From CAYWKS01 sp964458935 (GTDB lineage Bacteria > Planctomycetota > Phycisphaerae > Phycisphaerales > Zrk34), in assembly GCA_964458935.1 (NCBI GenBank), contig CAYWKS010000040.1, forward strand, positions 1 through 24,730: a stretch of DNA of 24,730 nucleotides, written 5' to 3'. Below are positions 1 to 7,220 of this stretch, piece by piece. Positions within the stretch are counted from its first letter, which is position 1. Each line of letters begins with the position of its first letter. The translations under genes and the position numbers were made by a program. Below the pieces are notes generated by a model. It was not told the origin of the DNA and ran no database searches. It saw only the letters and a list, made by a program, of their open reading frames with translations.

Positions 1-200
1 TCCCGCCCTCTCCGTTTGCGACGGCACGGCCCGGGCATGCGATTGCCGATCCATGGCTTGCGAGGAGGGTCTGGGAAGTCGGAGTTGCCGCGGGTTTGCA
101 GTGGCAGCCGCGGTCGAGGCCGGCGCTTGAGTTGCGACCGAAGGTCACGTGGCGAGGGACGCCCAGCGCGGCGTCGCGATATCTTCTGTCGCCATGAAAT
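1..200. other. No recognisable gene at left edge
   Basis: I see no supportable gene in this stretch. An open frame on the plus strand starting with TTG at 16 runs into the antisense of the PEP-CTERM gene and gives an Arg/Gly-rich product typical of a GC-rich shadow frame. On the minus strand a short frame reading MDRQSHARAV runs off the left edge. It could be the start of a gene outside the window, but nothing in it is recognisable. Confidence 0.4.
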
Positions 201-235
201 ATGGGTCGGACCGTCGCGGAGACGATCCGACCCAT
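201..235 (-). terminator. Hairpin terminator after the PEP-CTERM gene
   Basis: Perfect 10-bp inverted repeat (201-210 with 226-235, ATGGGTCGGA/TCCGACCCAT). After one mismatch the stem continues for 4 bp (212-215 with 221-224), closing on a 5-base loop. It lies about 45 bases past the stop of the minus-strand PEP-CTERM gene. On the minus strand the stem is followed only by a short ATTTC tract, so the U-run of a classical intrinsic terminator is weak. Seen directly: the repeat. Inferred: terminator function. Confidence 0.65.
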
Positions 236-279
236 TAGGAGGAGGAATCTACTTGAGTCGCGGCGTCGCGGACTTACTC

Positions 280-1122
280 TTACTTGCGACGGCGGGGCAT
301 CAGGAACAGGCCGCCCAGGCCCAGCAGGGCGAGGCTGGCCGGCTCGGGAACCACGTCGACCTCGATCGAGTCGATGTCGAGTTCCATGCTCTCGTTGTTG
401 CCCTGGTCCCGCATGAACACGTTGATGAAGCTGGTCGCGTCGAAGACATCGTCGAAACCGAGCGTGCTCCAGTTGCCGCTGGTCGAGACGTCGTCGGAAC
501 CGGCGTCTTTGATCTCGAACGACCAGCCCGCGTCGTCCGCGGTCGCCACGAAGGTGAACCCGTCGGTGAAGTTCGCGGGCGTAATGGCGGTCGGGCCCAC
601 GAGGATGTCCCGGGTCGAGCCATCGCCGAACATCAACTGATACTTGTCGAACTCCGATTCGAAGTGGATGTACAGGCCCTCGCCGACGTTTTGGTCGAAC
701 AAAGCGCCGGTCGGGTTACCGCTGCTGGGCCCGAGACTCATGTGAAGCTTGCCGTCGTCATCGTTATCCAGATTGGCCACGCGATCGATGACCACGGTCC
801 AGGTGACTTTGTTGGAGCCGTCGCCGACATTGAACGAATTAATGCCGTCCATGTTCGCCCGGGCGAAATCGCCGTTGGAGGCGAGCCGGATCTTCGCGAA
901 GCTGTCGTCGCCGTCATCCAGGGGCAGATCGGGATCGCCGCCGCCGTCGTTGTCGCCGCTGCCGACGGTGAAGCCGCCGGCGACTTCGCCGGCGCCGGTG
1001 GCGGTGCCGATGTCGTCATCGTCGAAATCGTCAAAGAAGACGATGTTGGCGGCCTGGGCCGAGGCGGCGGTCAGGCCGATCGCCGCGACGGCGGCGAAAA
1101 GAATGCTGGTGGTTTTGAACAT
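280..1122 (-). CDS. PEP-CTERM sorting domain protein, secreted, acidic
   Basis: A 280-residue secreted protein. Residues 1-24 form a Sec signal peptide (hydrophobic core FAAVAAIGLTAA, cleavage likely after AQA). The mature start is very acidic, with runs of Asp and Gly between residues 30 and 75 (FFDDFDDDDIG, DNDGGGDPDLPLDDGDD). The middle looks beta-rich and lectin-like but matches no family I can name. The C-terminus (about 258-280) is a textbook PEP-CTERM tripartite signal: VPEP, a Gly/Leu-rich membrane segment (ASLALLGLGGLFLM), then PRRRK. In known systems exosortase recognises this tail and delivers the protein to the envelope or matrix; no exosortase lies in this window. The start is supported by GGAGGA six bases before the ATG. 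The gene is divergent from the XylR-like regulator. Function inferred: an exopolysaccharide-associated surface or matrix protein. Confidence 0.93.
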   Translation of the reverse strand: MFKTTSILFAAVAAIGLTAASAQAANIVFFDDFDDDDIGTATGAGEVAGGFTVGSGDNDGGGDPDLPLDDGDDSFAKIRLASNGDFARANMDGINSFNVGDGSNKVTWTVVIDRVANLDNDDDGKLHMSLGPSSGNPTGALFDQNVGEGLYIHFESEFDKYQLMFGDGSTRDILVGPTAITPANFTDGFTFVATADDAGWSFEIKDAGSDDVSTSGNWSTLGFDDVFDATSFINVFMRDQGNNESMELDIDSIEVDVVPEPASLALLGLGGLFLMPRRRK

Positions 1123-1267
1123 GATCGTCCTCCGATTCCTTTTCTTCTCGAATACGAGAAAACACTCGATCGCCTGATCCTCCGGACCTTTCGAAGGCGG
1201 TCAGGCCGCGATTACGATTAAGTAAACCACACGATCCCGGGGCTGTCCATAACAATTTTCGGCGATC

Positions 1268-1276
1268 TGATATAAT
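1268..1276 (+). promoter_or_regulatory. Extended -10 promoter (TGATATAAT), near-leaderless
   Basis: TGATATAAT is a perfect extended -10 element, in one of the few AT-rich stretches of the left half. Its hexamer ends 9 bases before the ATG of the XylR-like regulator at 1286, so transcription would begin at about 1283 and leave almost no leader. No Shine-Dalgarno sequence lies before the ATG. No clear -35 is seen at 17 bases, which an extended -10 can tolerate. The 8-bp palindrome ATAATTAT (1272-1279) overlaps the box and could be part of an operator; that is a guess. Confidence 0.6.
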
Positions 1277-1285
1277 TATTCTGCG

Positions 1286-2437
1286 ATGGCACAGGCAAGC
1301 CGCCCAGTACGTCGAGTTGTCCCTGTCTTGGATGCCGCGTTTCACTTCGGCCGAGGCATCGCCGAGGGCGTTCTGGCATACAGCCGGGCGGCAGGCAACT
1401 GGGCGGTGGCGACGCGGCTGAACGAGCGGCCGGTCGGGCGCGACCTGGTGGACCTGGCCCGGTCGACGCGGGCGGACGGCCTGATCGTGGCGCTGCCGGG
1501 CCAAGCGATCGACATCGACGTGGGGTGTCCGCTGGTCAATGTGGCCGACGGCCCGTGGGTCGATCGGCTGCCCTCGGTTTACACGGACAACCATGCGGCC
1601 GGCCGGCTGGCGGCTGAACACCTCATGGAGCGCGGCTATCGCCGCTTCGTGGGGTTCATGCCGCTGGATAAGCCGAGCAGCACGAAGCGCTTCAAGGCCT
1701 TTTCCGAGGCGATCGCGGGGGCGGGGTTGGCCTGCGAGCGGGTTGCCCAGACCCTGTCGCGCGACCAGATGGCGCAGTGGCTCAATGAGCACCCCGAGCC
1801 TTACGGCGTCCTGGGCTTCGGTGAGCGGGGCACGGCCGACCTGGCGGATGTGGCCTGGTCGATCGGCCGGGCTGTGCCCGAGACGCTGGGCATCGTCGTG
1901 GTTGGCAGCGACCCGCTGATCGTGGAGTCCGGGCACGTGCGTTTGACCACGGTCGTACCGCCGTTGCACGAGATCGGGTATGAAGCGAGCAAGCTGCTGG
2001 ATCACCTCATGGACGGCGGCGCGGGGTCGGCGGGCGATGCGCGGTTGAGCCGGTCGATCGAGCCCAAGGGCGTGGTCGTTCGGGACAGCACGGACGCGTG
2101 GGTAACGGCGGACGCGAAGGTGCGGCGTGCGCTGGAGCTGATCCGCCAGAACGTGGACGATCCGCCGCTGATCGAGCAGATCGCCGATGAGGTGGGTTTG
2201 AGCCCGCGTCAGCTTCAACAGCGATTCACCCATGCGATCGGCCAACCCGTGGGGCGGGTCATGGTTCGCGCGCGGCTCGATCGCGCCCGCCGGCTGCTGG
2301 CGACGACCGACCAGCCGCTGGGCGAGATCGCCGCGGCCTGCGGATTCAAATCGACCAGCTTCTTCTGCAAGGCCTTCCGCGATCACAGCGACCAGACGCC
2401 CATCGAGTACCGCAAACGCCTGGGCCGAGGCCGATGA
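1286..2437 (+). CDS. XylR-like AraC-family transcriptional regulator with LacI-type sensor
   Basis: A 383-residue cytoplasmic regulator with the domain order of E. coli XylR. The N-terminal sugar-binding sensor of the periplasmic-binding-protein/LacI type spans about 10-265 (RADGLIVALPG, the VYTDNHAAGRLAAEHLMERGYRRF segment, a VGSDP turn near 207). An AraC DNA-binding domain spans about 275-380, with the first helix-turn-helix near 296-316 (IADEVGLSPRQLQQRF) and the second near 345-366, ending in the family signature (GFKSTSFFCKAF, TPIEYRK). The length matches XylR (about 390). The effector is probably a pentose or other monosaccharide but cannot be read from sequence; this family is greatly expanded in planctomycetes. 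It is followed after 181 bases by the secreted oxidoreductase and is divergent from the PEP-CTERM gene, so either may be its target. Its transcript appears leaderless. Confidence 0.92.
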   Translation: MAQASRPVRRVVPVLDAAFHFGRGIAEGVLAYSRAAGNWAVATRLNERPVGRDLVDLARSTRADGLIVALPGQAIDIDVGCPLVNVADGPWVDRLPSVYTDNHAAGRLAAEHLMERGYRRFVGFMPLDKPSSTKRFKAFSEAIAGAGLACERVAQTLSRDQMAQWLNEHPEPYGVLGFGERGTADLADVAWSIGRAVPETLGIVVVGSDPLIVESGHVRLTTVVPPLHEIGYEASKLLDHLMDGGAGSAGDARLSRSIEPKGVVVRDSTDAWVTADAKVRRALELIRQNVDDPPLIEQIADEVGLSPRQLQQRFTHAIGQPVGRVMVRARLDRARRLLATTDQPLGEIAAACGFKSTSFFCKAFRDHSDQTPIEYRKRLGRGR

Positions 2438-2524
2438 AGCCACGTCGGGCGAGGGCGACCCCGCCGCCGACCACGTTCTCGCCATGCAGAAATGAGCGCC
2501 GGAGCCTGCCCGCCGCGTCTAAGT

Positions 2525-2533
2525 TGGTATAAT
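2525..2533 (+). promoter_or_regulatory. Extended -10 promoter of the oxidoreductase
   Basis: TGGTATAAT gives an extended -10 (TG, one base, TATAAT) in the 181-base gap after the XylR-like regulator. Predicted start of transcription is near 2540, leaving a leader of about 79 bases before the ATG at 2619. No good -35 is visible 17 bases upstream. A GAGGAG Shine-Dalgarno at 2604-2609 precedes the start codon. Confidence 0.6.
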
Positions 2534-2618
2534 GTTCGCCGGCAGACGACACGGTCGGCGGCGGGATCGGCTGTGCGCATTGGACATGCCGCTCGTTCAT
2601 CTTGAGGAGTCCAGGCCT

Positions 2619-4892
2619 ATGGATCGGCGAGAGTTCTTGAGCTGGTCGGGTTCGGGGATTCTGGGAATGGCTGGCGCGGCAGCGCTGGCGCGTGGCCAGA
2701 TGCAGACCGACCGCACCGATTGCGTTTTTCTCGAAGCCGAGCGCTTCGCCGATCCGGGCGGATGGACGGTCGATTCGCAGTTCTTTGATGAGCTGGGGTT
2801 CGCGTATCTCCTGGCGCACGGCCTGGGCAATCCGGTGTCCAACGCGAAGACGACTGCGACGTTTCATGAGACGGGCCGATATTGGCTGTGGGTGCGGACG
2901 AAGGACTGGGTGCCCGGGGACGGGTGGGAGTCGCCCGGCCGGTTCGAGGTGCACGTGAACGGTCGGTCGGTCGGGCAGACGTTCGGCACGCAGCCGGGCT
3001 GGCACTGGCACAAGGCCGGCCCCATCGACATCACCAGCAAGCAGGCGAAGATCGAGCTGGTCGACCTGACGGGATTCGACGGCCGGTGCGATGCGCTGTA
3101 CTTCTCGAAGCGATCGGACGACACCCCGCCGAACGACCGCAAGGCGCTGGACGCATGGCGTCGGCATCAGGCGGGCATCCCGGATACGCCGACCGAGCGG
3201 CTGGCGTTCGACGTGGTGATCGTCGGCGGCGGGATTACAGGCTGCGGCGCAGCGCTGGCGGCCGACGAGCAGGGCCTCAAGGTGGCGCTGGTGCAGGATC
3301 GGCTGCTGCTGGGCGGCAACGCCAGCAGCGAGATCCGCGTCCATACCGAGGGCATCCACGGCAAGTGCGGCGACATCCTCGAGAAGATCGACACGAAGCA
3401 TTATCCCAACGGCTCACCCGAGGCGGAAAAGGACCAGGTCAAGCGCCACCGCAACATGGATGCGGCCAAGAACGTGCATCAGTTCCTCGGCCACAGCGTC
3501 TATGCCCTGCACAAGCAGGGGCGTCGGGTGCAGAGCGTCGATGCGTACGAGTTCGTCACGGGCACGACGCGGCGCTTCGAGGCGCCGGTGTTCATCGACT
3601 GCACGGGCGACGGCTGGCTGGGCGCGTGGGCGGGCAACGAATTCCGGTACGGCCGCGAGGCGAAGGACGAGTTCGACGAGGGCTGGGATCGGCACGGCGA
3701 CTTGTGGAGTCCGGACGAGCCGGATAATCGCGTGATGGGCTCGAGCGTGCTGTGGCGAAGCCGCGACGCCGACGGGCCGGCGCCGTTCCCGGACGTGCCA
3801 TGGGCGATGCCGGTCGCGAAGGGCCACGACGCGATCAAGGGCGAGTGGTACTGGGAGTACTCGGCCGACGACGTGCATCAGATCGACGACGCCGAGCAGG
3901 TGCGCGACCACATGCTTCGCGCGATCTACGGGTCGTTCGCCAACGCCAAGAAGCACCCGAAGCACGCCCGCAAGGAGCTGGAGTGGGTTTCGTACCTGGT
4001 GGGCAAGCGCGAGTCGCGGCGGCTGATCGGCGACTACATCTACACGATGAACGATGCGTTGGAGAGCCGCCGCTTCGATGACACGGTGGTGACGGAGACG
4101 CGTGCGATCGACGTGCACTATCAGCGTGCGTTGCGCGGGCATGAGGTCGACTTCCTGTCCGAGGCGATGTTCCTCAAGCCCAGGGATAAGGTGTACTACA
4201 TCCCGTTCCGGACGCTGTACTGCCGGGACGTGGACAACCTGATGATGGCGGGTCGTTGCTTCAGTTGCTCGCACATCGGTCTGGGCGGGCCGCGCGTGAT
4301 GAACACGTGCGGGCAGATGGGCGTGGCGACGGGCATGGCCGCGGCGCTGTGCAACAAGTACGCGACGACGCCGCGCGGCATCTACGAGCATCACATGCAG
4401 GAGCTGCGGGCGCTGTGCGGCTACGGCGACCGCGCGCCGAGCCAGACGGGCATCGGCCGCCTGTCGAACGGCAAGTTCGTCTACACCGAGCTGCCGGGTC
4501 AATTGCAGAAGCTGCATCGCGTGACCATCCGGCGTGGCGCGACCCAGCAGCCCGGGCCGGCTTACGCCTTCCACGTCAACGTCCCGGTCACGGTTTACAT
4601 TGCCGTGCATGATCGCGGTGATTACCGCCCGCCGGAGAGCTGGTCCAAGGCGGGCATGACCGCGCGCTGGGGCGAGCGGCCAAACCGGCCTCAACATGCG
4701 GACACCGTCTACAAGCGGACGTTTGGGGCCGGCAGGGTCGAGATCCCGCCGCACATGGGCCAGGACGCGCCGTATTATGGCCTGCCGCACGCCGCCTTCA
4801 TCGAGGTTCGCGAAGGCGAGCCGAGCGAGCTGCGCCTGGAGGAACTGCCGCATAAGCTGGGCGGGAGCGTCGCCGAGCCACAGGAGTCCTGA
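2619..4892 (+). CDS. Tat-exported FAD-dependent oxidoreductase (PF12831 type)
   Basis: A 757-residue predicted extracytoplasmic flavoprotein. The start at 2619 is preferred over an in-frame ATG at 2532: GAGGAG lies 9 bases before it, and the protein then begins with a twin-arginine signal (DRREFLSWSG, then an Ala/Gly-rich hydrophobic stretch to about residue 25). Residues 35-165 look like a beta-sandwich carbohydrate-binding-like module (GRYWLWVRTKDW, FEVHVNGRSVG). The FAD domain starts with the dinucleotide fold DVVIVGGGITGCGAALAADE (glycines 203-208), followed by GGNASSEIR and FIDCTGDGWLGAWAGNEFRYG, typical of the FAD_oxidored family. Near the C-terminal end of the FAD domain, DNLMMAGRCFSCSHIGLGG and MNTCGQMGVATGMAAAL fit the second FAD-contacting region. 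A final beta-rich domain follows from about residue 605. The substrate is unknown; relatives in carbohydrate-degrading bacteria occur beside sugar regulators, as here. A standalone dehydrogenase of sugar derivatives is inference. Confidence 0.88.
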   Translation: MDRREFLSWSGSGILGMAGAAALARGQMQTDRTDCVFLEAERFADPGGWTVDSQFFDELGFAYLLAHGLGNPVSNAKTTATFHETGRYWLWVRTKDWVPGDGWESPGRFEVHVNGRSVGQTFGTQPGWHWHKAGPIDITSKQAKIELVDLTGFDGRCDALYFSKRSDDTPPNDRKALDAWRRHQAGIPDTPTERLAFDVVIVGGGITGCGAALAADEQGLKVALVQDRLLLGGNASSEIRVHTEGIHGKCGDILEKIDTKHYPNGSPEAEKDQVKRHRNMDAAKNVHQFLGHSVYALHKQGRRVQSVDAYEFVTGTTRRFEAPVFIDCTGDGWLGAWAGNEFRYGREAKDEFDEGWDRHGDLWSPDEPDNRVMGSSVLWRSRDADGPAPFPDVPWAMPVAKGHDAIKGEWYWEYSADDVHQIDDAEQVRDHMLRAIYGSFANAKKHPKHARKELEWVSYLVGKRESRRLIGDYIYTMNDALESRRFDDTVVTETRAIDVHYQRALRGHEVDFLSEAMFLKPRDKVYYIPFRTLYCRDVDNLMMAGRCFSCSHIGLGGPRVMNTCGQMGVATGMAAALCNKYATTPRGIYEHHMQELRALCGYGDRAPSQTGIGRLSNGKFVYTELPGQLQKLHRVTIRRGATQQPGPAYAFHVNVPVTVYIAVHDRGDYRPPESWSKAGMTARWGERPNRPQHADTVYKRTFGAGRVEIPPHMGQDAPYYGLPHAAFIEVREGEPSELRLEELPHKLGGSVAEPQES

Positions 4893-4907
4893 GCCGGGAC
4901 CCCAGCC

Positions 4908-4925
4908 GCCGCGCCATCGCGCGGC
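4908..4925 (+). terminator. GC-rich hairpin after oxidoreductase
   Basis: Perfect 7-bp stem GCCGCGC/GCGCGGC with a CATC loop, 15 bases after the oxidoreductase stop. No T-run follows, so it may be a transcript-stabilising or partially terminating hairpin rather than a true intrinsic terminator. Confidence 0.35.
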
Positions 4926-4974
4926 CAAGCCAAGCCATGCCGCGCCCTAGATCGGTCCCGGACGCCATATCGCA

Positions 4975-6078
4975 GTGAGACACTTCGTCAACATCGCACT
5001 GCTGCTGTTCTTCGTGACGCTGCTGATCACGGGGCTGCTTCGGTACGTCGCGCCGTTCTCGCTGGTGACGACGCGCGTACACATCGTCTTCGGCATCGGC
5101 GTGGCGGTGCTCGTCGCGCTGCACCTGGTCGAGCGGACGAAGTACTTCAAGCAGATTCTGGGCTTCCGCGGCGGCGGCTCGCGCAGCAATCCGGCGGGCG
5201 TCAAGCCCGCGCGGCGCGTGCCGGTCAAGATGCTCAGCGGGGTGATCGGCGTGTGGCTGGTGCTGCTGGCCGGCGCGGTGTGGGACCTGCCGCCGGCTTC
5301 GTCGATCGTGGAGATGAGCTATGAATCGCGGCATCGCCGCATCATCTTCCGGCCGGACGCGATGGCCGTGTTCCAGCCGGTCGAACAGGGGCTCCGCGTG
5401 AAGCGCGCCGCGGAGGACGACGCGAGCGTGTTGATGGAACTGGAATGGGGCCCGGCGTTTGACCGGTTGTATCGGCGGGCGAAGCTGCCGTTTGCCGAGG
5501 CCCGGCCTCAGGTCGCCGTCTGGGCCGAGAGCAAGAACGGCTCGCTCATCGAAACGCTGTTCCTGTCCGAGCGCGTGGCGTTCAGCGAGCAGTTGGAATG
5601 GGCCGGCCAGACCCTGCGGCGGGTGGACATCCTGCCGGTCTGGCGGCATCGGTACACGCTCAAGACCGGTGTGAAACCCGACGGCGACGTGGCGGCGTAC
5701 AGCGGCGCAACGCCCGAGCACAGCTTCGCTCTGCCCACCCACCTGCGGACCGACGGCGAGCCGTTCTACCTGTATGTCGAGCTCAACGCGCCGCACGATG
5801 CCAACGCGTTTTACCACAGCGATCAGGCGGACGATCACGCCGGCTACATGAAGCCGGGCATCGGGCAGCCCTCGATCCTCTACGCCGCCTACATCGAGCC
5901 GGATGAGCGGCCGCGGCACGTGCTGCTCGATCTGGTCGGCCACGGCGGCAGCTCCAGCCGTCGCGACGGCAACATCCACTACGACACCGACAAGCTGACC
6001 ACGGCCAAGGAACTGATCGAGAAGATCCTGGTGCGCGTGGAATGGCGCCCGGAGGACTCGGAGGGCGCCTCGCCTTAA
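4975..6078 (+). CDS. Membrane cytochrome-b-like DUF4405 + DUF2271-like fusion protein
   Basis: A 367-residue membrane-anchored protein that starts with GTG at 4975; no ATG or clear Shine-Dalgarno lies nearby. Residues 5-24 and 34-52 are membrane helices whose second helix begins TRVHIVFGIG and ends ALHLVERTKYFKQ. His36 and His50 are placed like the haem ligands of DUF4405 (flavinylation-associated cytochrome) proteins. A third membrane helix lies at about 86-104. The large C-terminal part should face outside the cytoplasm and resembles DUF2271: RPQVAVWAESKNGS near 177-190, YSGATPEHSF at 242-251, and a C-terminal GQPSILYAAYIEP...LVGHG...KLTTAKELIEKI pattern. The SGAT at 243-246 resembles ApbE flavinylation sites but lacks the Asp three residues before the Ser. 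apbE follows after 12 bases, almost certainly co-transcribed, suggesting a flavin/haem electron carrier. The DUF assignments are from memory of family patterns. Confidence 0.75.
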   Translation: MRHFVNIALLLFFVTLLITGLLRYVAPFSLVTTRVHIVFGIGVAVLVALHLVERTKYFKQILGFRGGGSRSNPAGVKPARRVPVKMLSGVIGVWLVLLAGAVWDLPPASSIVEMSYESRHRRIIFRPDAMAVFQPVEQGLRVKRAAEDDASVLMELEWGPAFDRLYRRAKLPFAEARPQVAVWAESKNGSLIETLFLSERVAFSEQLEWAGQTLRRVDILPVWRHRYTLKTGVKPDGDVAAYSGATPEHSFALPTHLRTDGEPFYLYVELNAPHDANAFYHSDQADDHAGYMKPGIGQPSILYAAYIEPDERPRHVLLDLVGHGGSSSRRDGNIHYDTDKLTTAKELIEKILVRVEWRPEDSEGASP

Positions 6079-6090
6079 GGCACACCGCTC

Positions 6091-7161
6091 ATGCACGCCC
6101 GGATGGCACAACGCACGCCGGTGGTCGTCGCCGTCAGCATCGTGCTGGCCGGCGGCGCGCTGGTGGTGTTGTGGAGCGAAGCGCGTCAGCATCGCGCGGC
6201 CACGGGCGAGCAACTCAGCGGCGACACGATGGGCACGACGTACCGTGTGACGTACCACGCCGCCGCAGCGTCGCGCGAGTGGATCAAGCAGCAGATCGAG
6301 AGGACGCTCGATGCGATCAACCGCGACCTGTCGAACTGGGACCCGGAGAGCTGGGTGAGCCGGTTCAATCGCCGGGCAAGCACCGAGCCGCAGCGGGTCC
6401 CTGTGCATGCGCGGCGCGTGGTGGCGGCATGCCTGCAACTGGCCCGGCGCACCGACGGGGCGGTCGACCCGACGCTCGGCCGGCTGATCGATCTGTGGGG
6501 CTTTGGCCCGCGGGCGGTGACCGGGCCGCCCGATGCACAGGCGATCGCCGCGGCGCTGGAATCCTGTGGCCATGGGAAGTTGACGTTGCTGGACGACCCG
6601 CCGCGGCTGGTCAAAGCGCATCCCGGGCTGGCGTTGAACACCTCGGCGGTGGCCAAGGGCTACGCCGTGGATCGCATTGCCGCGACGCTCGACGACGAGG
6701 GCATCGCGCATTACCTGGTGAGCATCGGCGGGGATGTGCGGGCCAAAGGCCATCCGCCGCATGAGCGCGGCTGGCCGGTGTCCATACAGAAGCCCGCGGC
6801 GCAGGCCACCGACCAACAGGTCGAAGCGGGCGTCCTGCTCCGCGACCAGGCGCTGGCGACCAGCGGCGACTACCGGCGATACCTGGAAAGCGGCGGTCGA
6901 CGCTACCCGCACATCATCGATCCGCGAACCGGCCGACCCGTGCAAAACGACCTGGCGAGCGTCAGCGTCATCGCGCCGACCGCGGCGGAAGCGGACGGGC
7001 TGGCGACCGCGTGCATGGTGCTCGGCCTGGAAGGAGCGATCCGCCTGATCGACGACCATGCCCGGGCCGAGGCCTTGTTCATCCGGCGGATCGCCGCCGT
7101 GGGGGATGAGCCCGGGCGTTTCGAGCTTCACCCGACCGACGGATGGCCCGTCGCGCGGTAA
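6091..7161 (+). CDS. apbE: FAD:protein FMN transferase ApbE
   Basis: A 356-residue enzyme that links FMN covalently to Ser/Thr of extracytoplasmic redox proteins. It has an N-terminal membrane anchor (about 10-27, VVVAVSIVLAGGALVVLW) and no lipobox Cys, so it is probably a membrane-tethered periplasmic form. Family motifs appear in order: DTMGTTYRV (45-53), DLSNWDPESWVSRFN (79-93), a DPTLGRLIDLWGFG block (126-139), ALNTSAVAKGYAVDRIA (181-197), HYLVSIGGDVRAKG (207-220), ATSGDYRRY (256-264), HIIDPRTGRPV (274-284) and the Mg-site segment ADGLATACMVLGLEGA (301-316). The length agrees with the family. AAGG before the ATG at 6091 supports this start; ATG 6103 is an alternative. It lies 12 bases after the DUF4405/DUF2271-like gene, the likely client. 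Confidence 0.95.
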   Translation: MHARMAQRTPVVVAVSIVLAGGALVVLWSEARQHRAATGEQLSGDTMGTTYRVTYHAAAASREWIKQQIERTLDAINRDLSNWDPESWVSRFNRRASTEPQRVPVHARRVVAACLQLARRTDGAVDPTLGRLIDLWGFGPRAVTGPPDAQAIAAALESCGHGKLTLLDDPPRLVKAHPGLALNTSAVAKGYAVDRIAATLDDEGIAHYLVSIGGDVRAKGHPPHERGWPVSIQKPAAQATDQQVEAGVLLRDQALATSGDYRRYLESGGRRYPHIIDPRTGRPVQNDLASVSVIAPTAAEADGLATACMVLGLEGAIRLIDDHARAEALFIRRIAAVGDEPGRFELHPTDGWPVAR

Positions 7162-7166
7162 CCGCG

Positions 7167-7180
7167 GCGGGCGCGCCCGC
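7167..7180. repeat. 14-bp GC palindrome between apbE and GH57 gene
   Basis: GCGGGCGCGCCCGC is a perfect palindrome 5 bases after the apbE stop. It could fold as a 5-bp stem with a CGCG loop. There is no T-run, so terminator activity is uncertain; in such GC-rich DNA a palindrome of this length can also arise by chance. Confidence 0.3.
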
Positions 7181-7220
7181 TCGCGACCGAGGGCGCGGCG
7201 TTGCGTAACCTGATGAGACC

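Noticed and set aside
16..1221. Plus-strand open frame of 401 codons
   Set aside because: It is antisense to the PEP-CTERM gene, starts with TTG, has no ribosome site, and gives a low-complexity Arg/Val/Gly product.
4798..7131. Minus-strand open frame of 777 codons opposite the cytochrome and apbE genes
   Set aside because: The product is His/Arg/Gln/Pro-rich without any domain. It mirrors two genes with strong family motifs; long antisense frames are expected at this GC content.
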